Positions 53,577 to 61,054 of a stretch of 64,000 nucleotides of DNA are shown piece after piece. The DNA is taken from contig NZ_JBNAFR010000001.1 in assembly GCF_049800775.1 (NCBI RefSeq), positions 124,001-188,000 on the forward strand, written 5' to 3'. Position numbers and translations under genes: made by a program. Each line of letters begins with the position of its first letter. The first letter of the stretch is position 1. The notes under the pieces were generated by a model. It saw only the letters and a list, made by a program, of their open reading frames with translations, was not told the origin of the DNA and did not search any database. This DNA comes from Dinoroseobacter sp049800775 (GTDB taxonomy: Bacteria > Pseudomonadota > Alphaproteobacteria > Rhodobacterales > Rhodobacteraceae).

Positions 53577-54275
53577 TTACTCAGCCTCAGGGCTGTCGTT
53601 ACGTCGTTCCGAGCGCCTCATACGCCACAGGAAATAGAGAGTCATCCCGAACCAGACCGCTGCGAGGGAAAACCATGTCACGGCGTATTCGAGATGGTCA
53701 TTGGGGATCCCGCTGCTGTCCAGCGGATAGGGCGTCGCGAAAGGCGCAGGCTCGGAGGTGGCGCGCAGGATCAGCAGGACCGGCTCGGTGTTCAGGGTGG
53801 CGGCCAGGGCCGGCACCTCACGGGCGAACCAGGTGTTGCTGGCGGCATCGGGCTCGGGTGTGAACCCGTCCACCTCATCGGGCCAGTGCAGGTTGCCCTG
53901 CAGTCGGGCCTCGGGAAAGTCGCGGAGAGTATCCCGCCGGGCCACGGGAAGGAAGCCGCGGTCGACCAGCACCCGGCGCCCCTCCTCCGTCTCGAAGACC
54001 GAGATCACCCGGTAGGCCGCGCCGATGCCCTTGGCGCTGGCCAGCACGTCGATCTCTTCACCCGTATAAGTGCCGCGCAGTTCCACCGCGAGAAAGCGGT
54101 CCGCCTCTGGGTCCGGCGACGCCGGAAGCTCCACCGGCAGGTCGGCAATCCGGGCGTCGATCTCGGCGAGAAAGGCCTCTTTCTCGGCCAGCCGGTTCAC
54201 CTGCCAATTGCCTAGCGCCAACAGGATCAGTGTGCCGATCACCCCAAACGCCAACGGAATGGCCATACGCCGCAT
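53577..54275 (-). CDS. SURF1 family cytochrome oxidase assembly protein
   Basis: The 232-residue product has the SURF1 layout of two membrane helices, one at the N-terminus (about 5-21, LAFGVIGTLILLALGNWQ) and one at the C-terminus (about 199-217), around a periplasmic domain. Conserved features are LGNWQVNRLAEKEA, LVDRGFLP and HLEYAVTWFSLA. SURF1 helps insert heme a into subunit I of aa3 oxidases. It is at the end of the ctaC cluster, separated from cox3 by a terminator, so readthrough or an internal promoter is needed. Confidence 0.93.
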   Translation of the reverse strand: MRRMAIPLAFGVIGTLILLALGNWQVNRLAEKEAFLAEIDARIADLPVELPASPDPEADRFLAVELRGTYTGEEIDVLASAKGIGAAYRVISVFETEEGRRVLVDRGFLPVARRDTLRDFPEARLQGNLHWPDEVDGFTPEPDAASNTWFAREVPALAATLNTEPVLLILRATSEPAPFATPYPLDSSGIPNDHLEYAVTWFSLAAVWFGMTLYFLWRMRRSERRNDSPEAE

Positions 54276-54320
54276 CGGATTTCCTCACCCCCGGCCCGGA
54301 TTACACGGGGCCGGTCGCCA

Positions 54321-54352
54321 AAAAGAGAAACGGCCGGGACAGGTCCCGGCCG
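54321..54352 (-). terminator. Rho-independent terminator after cox3
   Basis: CGGCCGGGA (54331-54339) and TCCCGGCCG (54344-54352) form a 9-bp stem with a 4-nt loop; on the minus strand TTTCTCTTTT follows. It lies between cox3 and SURF1. Confidence 0.82.
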
Positions 54353-54375
54353 CACAAACAACTCAGAGCCGGGCG

Positions 54376-55182
54376 TCAGCCGCCCCAGACATAGACGGCT
54401 GCAAAGAGGAACAGCCAGACCACGTCCACGAAGTGCCAGTACCAGGCCGCCGCCTCGAAGCCGATATGCTTGTCAGCGGTGAAGTGGTCGCGCCGCACCC
54501 GCAGGTAGCAGACGAACAGGAAGATGGTCCCGATGATCACATGCGCGCCGTGGAAGCCTGTCGCCATGAAGAAGTTCGCGCCATAGATGTTGCCAGAGAA
54601 GCTGAAGGCTGCATGGCCGTACTCATAGGCCTGGAAGGCGGTGAAGATCACGCCGAGGCCGATGGCCAGCAACAGGCCCGTCTTCATGTCCTGCTTGTTG
54701 TCCTCATGGACCAGCGCGTGGTGCGCCCAGGTGGCGGCCGCGCCAGAGCAGAGCAGGATCAGCGTGTTGATCAGCGGCAGGTGCCAGGGGTCAAAGGTCT
54801 CGATCCCGGCCGGCGGCCAGACACCATCGATGGCCGGGCTCATGCCACCGGGATCCATCGGGTAGAGCGCGTGCTTGAAGAAGCTCCAGAACCACGCCGC
54901 GAAGAACATGACCTCGGACATGATGAAGAAGATGAAGCCATAGCGCAGGCCGATGCGCACCACCGGGGTGTGGTCGCCCGCATGGCTCTCGCGGACCACC
55001 TCGGTCCACCAGCCGAACATGGTCACCAGCACGGTCAGAAGGCCCGCAATGAACATGAACGGAGGCATGCCCTTCATCCAGAGCGTGGCCCCGAACAGCA
55101 TGATGAAGCCGCCAACCGCGCCGACAAAGGGCCAGACCGAAGGTGGCAGAATGTGATAATCGTGATTTTTTTCATGTGCCAT
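54376..55182 (-). CDS. ctaE: cytochrome c oxidase subunit 3
   Basis: The 268-residue product is the seven-helix subunit III of the aa3-type oxidase. It opens AHEKNHDYHILPPSVWPFVG and shows WWTEVVRES, FFAAWFWSFFKHALYP, TGFHGAHVIIGT and the ending AWYWHFVDVVWLFLFAAVYV, all highly conserved. Subunit III stabilises the catalytic core. It follows cox11 by 21 nt. Subunit I (ctaD) is not in the window. Confidence 0.97.
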   Translation of the reverse strand: MAHEKNHDYHILPPSVWPFVGAVGGFIMLFGATLWMKGMPPFMFIAGLLTVLVTMFGWWTEVVRESHAGDHTPVVRIGLRYGFIFFIMSEVMFFAAWFWSFFKHALYPMDPGGMSPAIDGVWPPAGIETFDPWHLPLINTLILLCSGAAATWAHHALVHEDNKQDMKTGLLLAIGLGVIFTAFQAYEYGHAAFSFSGNIYGANFFMATGFHGAHVIIGTIFLFVCYLRVRRDHFTADKHIGFEAAAWYWHFVDVVWLFLFAAVYVWGG

Positions 55183-55203
55183 AGGGGGCTCTCCTCAGGC
55201 AGG

Positions 55204-55818
55204 TCAGTTATAGCTCGTACGCGTCGGTGCCGGGGCGGCGTCGGGCGTCATGGCGGCGGTGTCCTCCACCCGCTCGGGCAGATCGATCTGGTAGAACGTG
55301 TAGGACAGGGTGATGTGGCTGTTTGCGGCGGCCTCGTCATCCTCGATGATCTCGGGATCCACGAAGAAGGTGACGGGCATGAGCACGGTCTCGCCGGGCT
55401 GCAGCACCTGCTCTTCGAAGCAGAAGCAGTCGATCTTGGTGAAATACCCGCCCGCATTGAAGGGCGCCACGTTGTAGCTGGCCGAACCAGCCACGGGCTC
55501 ATCTGTCGGGTTGTGGGCCTCGTAGAAAGCCAGCCCGGTCTCACCGATGCGGATCTCGACCTCGTGCACCGTGGGCTTGAAGCTCCATGGCATGTCACGC
55601 TCGAGCGACGCATCGAACTTGATCTTGATGGTCCGGTCCAGGATCACGTCGGACCCGGTCTCGGCGGTGTTCGTCGTGCCGCCGAACCCTGTGACGCGGC
55701 AGAACCAGTCGTAGAACGGCACCGCGGCCCAGGCCAGCGCGCCCATGGTGACAACGACACCGACCAGCTTGAGCGCGGTCTTGCCGTGGTTCGGCTGGGG
55801 GATCTGTGCGTCACTCAT
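55204..55818 (-). CDS. ctaG: cytochrome c oxidase assembly protein Cox11/CtaG
   Basis: Cox11 delivers copper to the CuB site of subunit I. The 204-residue product has one N-terminal membrane helix (about 15-34) and a periplasmic immunoglobulin-like copper domain. The copper-binding motif Cys131-Phe-Cys133-Phe (KIDCFCFEEQ) and the conserved Cys40 (PFYDWFCRVTGFGG) are intact. Its ATG overlaps the stop of the 61-residue protein (ATGA). Confidence 0.96.
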   Translation of the reverse strand: MSDAQIPQPNHGKTALKLVGVVVTMGALAWAAVPFYDWFCRVTGFGGTTNTAETGSDVILDRTIKIKFDASLERDMPWSFKPTVHEVEIRIGETGLAFYEAHNPTDEPVAGSASYNVAPFNAGGYFTKIDCFCFEEQVLQPGETVLMPVTFFVDPEIIEDDEAAANSHITLSYTFYQIDLPERVEDTAAMTPDAAPAPTRTSYN

Positions 55819-56000
55819 TCGACGCGCTCCACCAGAGCCGGGCGGGCGACGTGATCGAACCCTTCGACCGGGCCGTCCTCGGTCACCTTGGCAACCGTCA
55901 GACCAAACACGATGGCCGCAAACCCCACGAGAAGGCCCGCCACCCCGAAATTCCGTCCCGCGCGCCGCGTGTGCAGCTCGTGGTCTTTCCCGAATGACAT
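55815..56000 (-). CDS. 61-residue single-helix protein of the oxidase cluster
   Basis: This short protein has a charged N-terminus (MSFGKDHELHTRRAGRN), one membrane helix (about 18-36, FGVAGLLVGFAAIVFGLTV) and a short acidic tail. Its position, 3 nt after ctaB and coupled by a 4-nt overlap to cox11, shows it belongs to the oxidase assembly operon. Similar tiny membrane proteins (sometimes named CoxF) occupy this slot in other alphaproteobacteria. The function is unknown. Confidence 0.8.
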   Translation of the reverse strand: MSFGKDHELHTRRAGRNFGVAGLLVGFAAIVFGLTVAKVTEDGPVEGFDHVARPALVERVE

Positions 56001-56003
56001 GCC

Positions 56004-56951
56004 TTACCCTCCCATGGTCCAGAGCCCGCTGCGGGTGAGGATGCCCTCGACCAGCAGGGCCCCGAAATGCAGTGCCAGATACAGAAGCGAGAACTTGAAG
56101 AACTTTTTCTCGGTCGCGTAGTTATCCGCCTCGGCGGCGATCTCGTCGCGGCGCCAGATGTCCAGCGCGCCCTTGAGGAAGATCGCGTTCAGGACCACGG
56201 CCGTCGCCAGATACAGCGGCCCGGCCACGGGGGTGAGCGCGAGGCCCAGCGCCACGGGGGCCAGCAGGATCGTATAGACGAGGATATGGGTCCGGGTGAC
56301 CTTGCGGCCATGGGTGACCGTCAGCATCGGCACCCCCGCATTGTGGTAATCGGCCTTCATGAACAGCGCCAGCGCCCAGAAGTGGGGCGGCGTCCACATG
56401 AAGATCAGCGCGAACATCAGCACGGCCTCGACACTGATCGAGCCTGTGGCTGCGACCCAGCCGATCATCGGAGGGAAGGCACCCGCAGCGCCCCCGATCA
56501 CGATGTTCTGCGGCGTCGAGCGTTTGAGCCACATGGAATAGACCACGGCGTAAAAGAAGATCGTGAAGGCCAGCAGCGCCGCCGCCAGCAGGTTCGTGGC
56601 CAGCGCCAGCATCACCACCGACAGACCCGACAGGCCAAGGCCAAGGGCCAGCGCCTCACCGGCCTGCACCTTGCCCGCCGGGACGGGACGGCGCGCGGTC
56701 CGCTTCATGATGACGTCGATATCCGCGTCCCACCACATGTTCAGGGCCCCGGAGGCCCCTGCCCCGATGGCGATAAAAAGGATCGCGCAGAAGCCGACGA
56801 TCGGGTTCACCGAAACCGGCGCGACCAGCAGGCCGACCAGCGCGGTGAACACCACGAGCGACATCACCCGCGGTTTCAGCAACGCGAAATAGTCTCCGAA
56901 ACTGCCTTCGCCGCTCAGGGGGGCGGATCTGTCAAAGCTGGCGTCACTCAT
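56004..56951 (-). CDS. ctaB: protoheme IX farnesyltransferase (heme O synthase)
   Basis: CtaB adds a farnesyl group to heme B to make heme O, the precursor of heme A. The 315-residue UbiA-family membrane protein has about nine helices and the prenyl-diphosphate motif NMWWDADIDVIMKRTARRP (N-x3-D-x3-D type), followed by the second motif YTILLAPVALGL region. It lies between ctaC and the small oxidase protein. Confidence 0.96.
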   Translation of the reverse strand: MSDASFDRSAPLSGEGSFGDYFALLKPRVMSLVVFTALVGLLVAPVSVNPIVGFCAILFIAIGAGASGALNMWWDADIDVIMKRTARRPVPAGKVQAGEALALGLGLSGLSVVMLALATNLLAAALLAFTIFFYAVVYSMWLKRSTPQNIVIGGAAGAFPPMIGWVAATGSISVEAVLMFALIFMWTPPHFWALALFMKADYHNAGVPMLTVTHGRKVTRTHILVYTILLAPVALGLALTPVAGPLYLATAVVLNAIFLKGALDIWRRDEIAAEADNYATEKKFFKFSLLYLALHFGALLVEGILTRSGLWTMGG

Positions 56952-57002
56952 GGGTTCGAGTCATCCACTGGCATGTCATGAACCGGCCTGGGGGCCGGAG
57001 GA

Positions 57003-57023
57003 CCGGGGCGCAGACCGCCCCGG
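57003..57023. repeat. 8-bp stem-loop in the ctaC-ctaB gap
   Basis: CCGGGGCG (57003-57010) pairs with CGCCCCGG (57016-57023) over CAGAC. There is no T tract, so it more likely stabilises or processes the ctaC transcript than ends it. Confidence 0.45.
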
Positions 57024-57032
57024 CAGGAAGGA

Positions 57033-57887
57033 TCAGCGCGCTGCGTACTCTACGCTGCGCGGCGTGCCGTTATACTCGGCGACAGCGGTCTCGAGCCACT
57101 CGGCATAGGCCTCTTTGCTGACGACTTTCACGGTGATCGGCATATAGGCATGGTCCTTGCCGCACAGCTCGGAACACTGACCGAAATAGATGCCTTCCTT
57201 CTCGGCAGAGAACCACAGCTCCGCGAGGCGGCCCGGAACACCGTCCTGCTTCACGCCGAAGGCCGGAATGGTCCAGGAGTGGATCACGTCCGCAGCGGTC
57301 ACCTGGATCACGACAGTCGTGTCCACAGGGACGACGACGGCGGTGTCGGTGGCCAGCAGGTACTGCTCGTCCGAATAGCCGTATTCCTCAAGTGCGGCGC
57401 GATCCAGCATGAAGCTTTCGAAGCCGAAATCATGCTCGGGATACTCGTAGCCCCAGTACCACTGGTAGCCGGTCGCCTTGATGGTGACCTCCGCTTCCGG
57501 GATCTCCTGCTGCTTGAACAGCACCGGCAGAGAGAACGCGCCGATGAAGACGAGGATCAGAATCGGCACCACGGTCCAGGTCACCTCGATCGGGGTGTTG
57601 TGGCTGAAGCGCGCCGGCGTCGGATTCGCCTTGGCGTTGTGGCGGATGATCGTCCAGGCGATCAGCGCCGTCACGAAGAGCACGATCACGGTGATCAGCA
57701 CCAGCAGCATGCCGTCGAGCCATTGCAGCTCGCGCGCCAGCTCGGTTGCGGCGGGCTGAAAGCCGACCCCACCGGGCAGCGGCTGGCCGATAATCTCCAT
57801 GCCTTCGCGGTTATCTGCCAGGGCGGGCGCGCCAATTGCGGCCATCGCAGCCGCCAGAACGCCGGTGATCCGGGTCATGTTTGCCAT
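57033..57887 (-). CDS. ctaC: cytochrome c oxidase subunit II
   Basis: Subunit II carries the CuA centre that receives electrons from cytochrome c. The 284-residue product has a signal peptide (1-25), two membrane helices (about 58-80 and 103-122) and a cupredoxin domain. All CuA ligands are visible: His203, Cys238, Glu240, Cys242, His246 and Met249 (CSELCGKDHAYM). The aromatic electron-entry motif YQWYWGYEYPEHDF is present. It is the first gene of the cluster; an FNR-type box lies about 170 nt upstream. Confidence 0.97.
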   Translation of the reverse strand: MANMTRITGVLAAAMAAIGAPALADNREGMEIIGQPLPGGVGFQPAATELARELQWLDGMLLVLITVIVLFVTALIAWTIIRHNAKANPTPARFSHNTPIEVTWTVVPILILVFIGAFSLPVLFKQQEIPEAEVTIKATGYQWYWGYEYPEHDFGFESFMLDRAALEEYGYSDEQYLLATDTAVVVPVDTTVVIQVTAADVIHSWTIPAFGVKQDGVPGRLAELWFSAEKEGIYFGQCSELCGKDHAYMPITVKVVSKEAYAEWLETAVAEYNGTPRSVEYAAR

Positions 57888-58059
57888 TGGTCGTTTCCTG
57901 TCTTGTCGCGGCCGCTGCCGCTCCTATTGGTCTGGTCGATGCGCCTCAGCGCGCCAGCATCAAGAGCAGCTGCTCTGGTATGCCGTTGTGTCCTGCATCC
58001 GTGTGAACCATATATGAATGGCCCAGACAAGAACCTGCCCTGCGTTCTCCTGTCGCGAT

Positions 58060-58073
58060 TTGACATGGATCAA
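58060..58073. promoter_or_regulatory. FNR-type box upstream of tldD and ctaC
   Basis: TTGACATGGATCAA fits TTGA-N6-TCAA. It ends 12 nt before the tldD ATG and its last bases overlap the tldD ribosome binding site (AAGGA at 58072-58076); it is 173 nt from the divergent ctaC start. Repression of tldD or control of ctaC by an FNR/FnrL-type regulator are both possible. Confidence 0.65.
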
Positions 58074-58085
58074 GGAAATCCTGCG

Positions 58086-59507
58086 ATGCCTGACACTGCA
58101 TTCCGACCTTTCGATACGGCACTGGATCGCGAGATCGCGCTGTCGATCCTGCGTGAAGCGGTGGCTGGCGCCGATGATGGCGAGCTTTTCCTCGAACGCC
58201 GACGCTCCGAATCCCTGCTCTTAGACGATGGTCGTATCAAGACCGCGAATTACGACGCATCCGAGGGATTCGGCCTGCGCGCGGTGCGGGGCGAGACGGC
58301 GGGTTACGCCCATTCCACCGAGCTTTCGGAACAGGCCCTGCGCCGGGCCTCGACCACCGCGCGGCTGGCCGTGGGCGATGGCGGCGGCGTGATGGCCGCC
58401 CCGCCCCAGGCCACCAATCAGAAGCTCTATACCGACGAAAACCCGATGGACGGCGCCGCCTTCGGGGTCAAGATCGACACCCTGCGCGAGATCGATGCCT
58501 TTGCCCGCGCGCTCGATCCGCGCGTGGTGCAGGTTTCAGCCTCCCTCGCGGCCTCGATCCAGGAGGTCGAGATCCTGCGCCCCGAGGGGCATTGGGTCCG
58601 CGATGTCCGCCCCATGACCCGGCTCAACATCTCGGTCATCGTGGAGCAGGATGGCCGCCGCGAGAGCGGCTCGGCCGGGGGTGGCGGGCGCTATGGCCTG
58701 ACAAGCCTGATGAGCGCCGATCATTGGCAGGACACCGCGCGCGAGGCGCTGCGGGTTGCCGTGGTGAACCTCTCGGCCGAGCCTGCGCCGGCGGGCGTGA
58801 TGGATGTGGTGCTGGGCCCGGGCTGGCCGGGGATCCTGCTGCACGAGGCCGTGGGCCATGGGCTTGAAGGGGATTTCAACCGCAAGGAATCCTCGGCCTT
58901 TGCTGGGCTCATGGGGCAGCGCGTGGCCGCGCCCGGGGTCACCGTGCTCGATGACGGCACCATCCCGGACCGGCGCGGCTCGCTTACAGTGGATGACGAG
59001 GGCACGCCTTCGGGCAAGACCGTTCTGATCGAGGATGGCATCCTCGTGGGCTACATGCAGGATCGCCAGAACGCCCGGCTCATGGGGGTGTCGCCCACCG
59101 GCAATGGTCGGCGCGAAAGCTACGCCCATATCCCGATGCCGCGGATGACCAACACCTATATGCTGGGCGGTGATGCGGCCCCGGCGGATATCGTGGCGGA
59201 CCTCAAGGACGGGATCTATGCTGTCGGCTTCGGCGGCGGTCAGGTGGATATCACCAGCGGCAAATTCGTCTTCTCCTGCACCGAGGCCTACCGGGTCCGC
59301 AACGGCAAGGTCGGTGCGCCGGTCAAAGGCGCGACCCTGATCGGCGACGGTCCCACGGCCATGCAACAGGTGCGCGGTATCGGCAATGACATGGCCCTCG
59401 ATCCGGGCATGGGCAATTGCGGCAAGGCGGGCCAATGGGTGCCTGTCGGGGTCGGCCAGCCGACCCTGATGATCGGCGGATTGACCGTCGGCGGCTCCGC
59501 CACCTGA
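58086..59507 (+). CDS. tldD: metalloprotease TldD
   Basis: TldD, with TldE/PmbA, forms a heterodimeric zinc protease that trims unfolded peptides and some microcin precursors. The 473-residue product has the catalytic HExxxH as His253-Glu254-x3-His258 (LLHEAVGHGLEGDF) and the third-ligand region at FSCTEAYRV near 400. ATG 58086 follows AAGGA at 9 nt; ATG 58065 is in frame but would place that site inside the gene. No tldE gene adjoins. Confidence 0.95.
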   Translation: MPDTAFRPFDTALDREIALSILREAVAGADDGELFLERRRSESLLLDDGRIKTANYDASEGFGLRAVRGETAGYAHSTELSEQALRRASTTARLAVGDGGGVMAAPPQATNQKLYTDENPMDGAAFGVKIDTLREIDAFARALDPRVVQVSASLAASIQEVEILRPEGHWVRDVRPMTRLNISVIVEQDGRRESGSAGGGGRYGLTSLMSADHWQDTAREALRVAVVNLSAEPAPAGVMDVVLGPGWPGILLHEAVGHGLEGDFNRKESSAFAGLMGQRVAAPGVTVLDDGTIPDRRGSLTVDDEGTPSGKTVLIEDGILVGYMQDRQNARLMGVSPTGNGRRESYAHIPMPRMTNTYMLGGDAAPADIVADLKDGIYAVGFGGGQVDITSGKFVFSCTEAYRVRNGKVGAPVKGATLIGDGPTAMQQVRGIGNDMALDPGMGNCGKAGQWVPVGVGQPTLMIGGLTVGGSAT

Positions 59508-59547
59508 GCCGCCGCCAGGTCCTGAATTCAATCGGGGCGAAAAAGTG

Positions 59548-59577
59548 ACTTTCAAAGCGGATTTTTGGAAAGTTTTT
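59548..59577 (+). terminator. probable terminator after tldD
   Basis: ACTTTC (59548-59553) with AAA pairs with TTT and GAAAGT (59568-59573), with a one-base bulge, and leads into T5. It lies 41 nt after the tldD stop in an A+T-rich patch. Confidence 0.55.
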
Positions 59578-59585
59578 ACTCAACG

Positions 59586-59598
59586 TTAAGATTCTTAA
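59586..59598. promoter_or_regulatory. TTAAGATTCTTAA palindrome upstream of dprA
   Basis: A perfect 13-bp palindrome has a GANTC methylation site (GATTC) at its centre, inside the 266-bp tldD-dprA gap, 176 nt before dprA. Two TTAA half-sites are 5 nt apart, unlike the 7-nt spacing of classical CtrA boxes. No gene is seen in the rest of the gap. Confidence 0.4.
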
Positions 59599-59773
59599 GG
59601 GCAATCTGTCTCCAGATCAGGCGGATGTCGGGTGCCTTGTGTCTCTGTCGACCCACCCACCCTCGCACCACCTCAGACTTGGGGCGCAGGCAACCCCTCC
59701 CGGCATTCGTCTGATCCAGTCTTCCCGTGAAACAGGCGTCGGGCAGACCATCTGCCAAGAGGACGCTTGAGCC

Positions 59774-60922
59774 ATGGCCAAGGATATCGCACCGGATCAG
59801 CCGGTTCGCACGGATTACGCCGCCCCCACCTCTGTCGATGAAGCGCTGGACTGGCTGCAATTGCTGCGCAGCCCGCGGATCGGCCCGGTGACCTTCCACA
59901 AACTGCTGAGCGAACATGGCACGGCCCGCGCCGCGATGGAGGCATTGCCCCAGGTGACCGCGTCGGCGGGCCTGAAGGATTATCAGCTCATTCCCCGCGA
60001 CCGGGTGGAACGGGAATATGCCGCCGGGCGCAAGAAAGGCGCGCGGCTCGCGGCCTTTGGCGGGGCGCTCTATTCACCGGTGCTGGCGGAGATCGAGGAT
60101 GCGCCGCCGCTCCTGTGGTGTCTCGGGGATCTCGACTTTCTCAAACGGCCCTGCCTCGCGCTCGTGGGCGCGCGCAATGCCTCTGCCCTGGGACAGCGGC
60201 TCGCCCGCGCCTTTGCCAAGGGGGTCGGGACGGAGGGGTTGTTGACCGTGTCCGGGCTCGCACGTGGCATCGACACCGCGGTCCATGACGCCTCGCTCGA
60301 GACTGGGACGATTGCCGTCGTGGCCGGCGGGGTCGATGTCATCTATCCGCAGGAAAACCTGAAACTTTACAAGCAGATCGCCCAGAAGGGCCTGATCGTG
60401 TCGGAACAGCCCATGGGGATGCAGCCCCAGGCGCGGCACTTCCCCCGGCGCAACCGGCTGATCTCGGGCCTGTCCCGGGCCGTGGTCGTGGTCGAGGCGG
60501 CGATAAAGTCGGGCAGCCTGCTGACTGCGCGGGACGCGGCCGACCAGGGGCGCGAGGTGATGGCCGCGCCGGGCCACCCGTTCGACGGGCGCGCGGCGGG
60601 TTGCAACCAGCTGTTGCGCGATGGCGCGACGCTCGTACGCAATGCCGAGGACATCCTGCAGGCCCTGCCGCCCAGCCTGCCCCAGGGCCTTCTGCCGCTG
60701 GAGCCCCCCGAGACCGCGCCCCCCATGCCGCAAAAGACCCCGCCCGTGGACGAGCTGCGGGGCCGGATCCTGGCCCATCTCGGCGCGGCCCCCCTGCCCG
60801 AGGATCAGGTCATCCGCGCCCTCGGCCTGCCCGCGGCACCGGTCAATGCTGCCCTGGTCGAACTGGAGATGTCGGGCACGATCACCCGGGCGCCGGGCGG
60901 CTTTCTGAGCCTGCGGGGCTGA
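59774..60922 (+). CDS. dprA: DNA-processing protein DprA (Smf)
   Basis: DprA binds incoming single-stranded DNA and loads RecA; in Rhodobacter it is also needed by recipients of gene transfer agent DNA. The 382-residue product has an N-terminal SAM-like helical region (LDWLQLLRSPRIGPVTFHKL), the Rossmann core with LVGARNASALGQRLARAFA, SGLARGIDTAVHDASL, FPRRNRLISGLS and EAAIKSGSLLTA, and a C-terminal winged-helix domain (ILAHLGAAPLPEDQVIRALG). topA follows after 132 nt, a common order. Confidence 0.96.
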   Translation: MAKDIAPDQPVRTDYAAPTSVDEALDWLQLLRSPRIGPVTFHKLLSEHGTARAAMEALPQVTASAGLKDYQLIPRDRVEREYAAGRKKGARLAAFGGALYSPVLAEIEDAPPLLWCLGDLDFLKRPCLALVGARNASALGQRLARAFAKGVGTEGLLTVSGLARGIDTAVHDASLETGTIAVVAGGVDVIYPQENLKLYKQIAQKGLIVSEQPMGMQPQARHFPRRNRLISGLSRAVVVVEAAIKSGSLLTARDAADQGREVMAAPGHPFDGRAAGCNQLLRDGATLVRNAEDILQALPPSLPQGLLPLEPPETAPPMPQKTPPVDELRGRILAHLGAAPLPEDQVIRALGLPAAPVNAALVELEMSGTITRAPGGFLSLRG

Positions 60923-61054
60923 GCCTGACGGGCTGTGCTTTCGCGGCAGCGGACCGCCCATGCGACCCTTGCGCAGCCCGCCCGGCATTGACATTCAATC
61001 GCAAGCCTCCACATCTTGCGCGCAATCGCCCAGACCGAATTTTCAGGAAATCGC

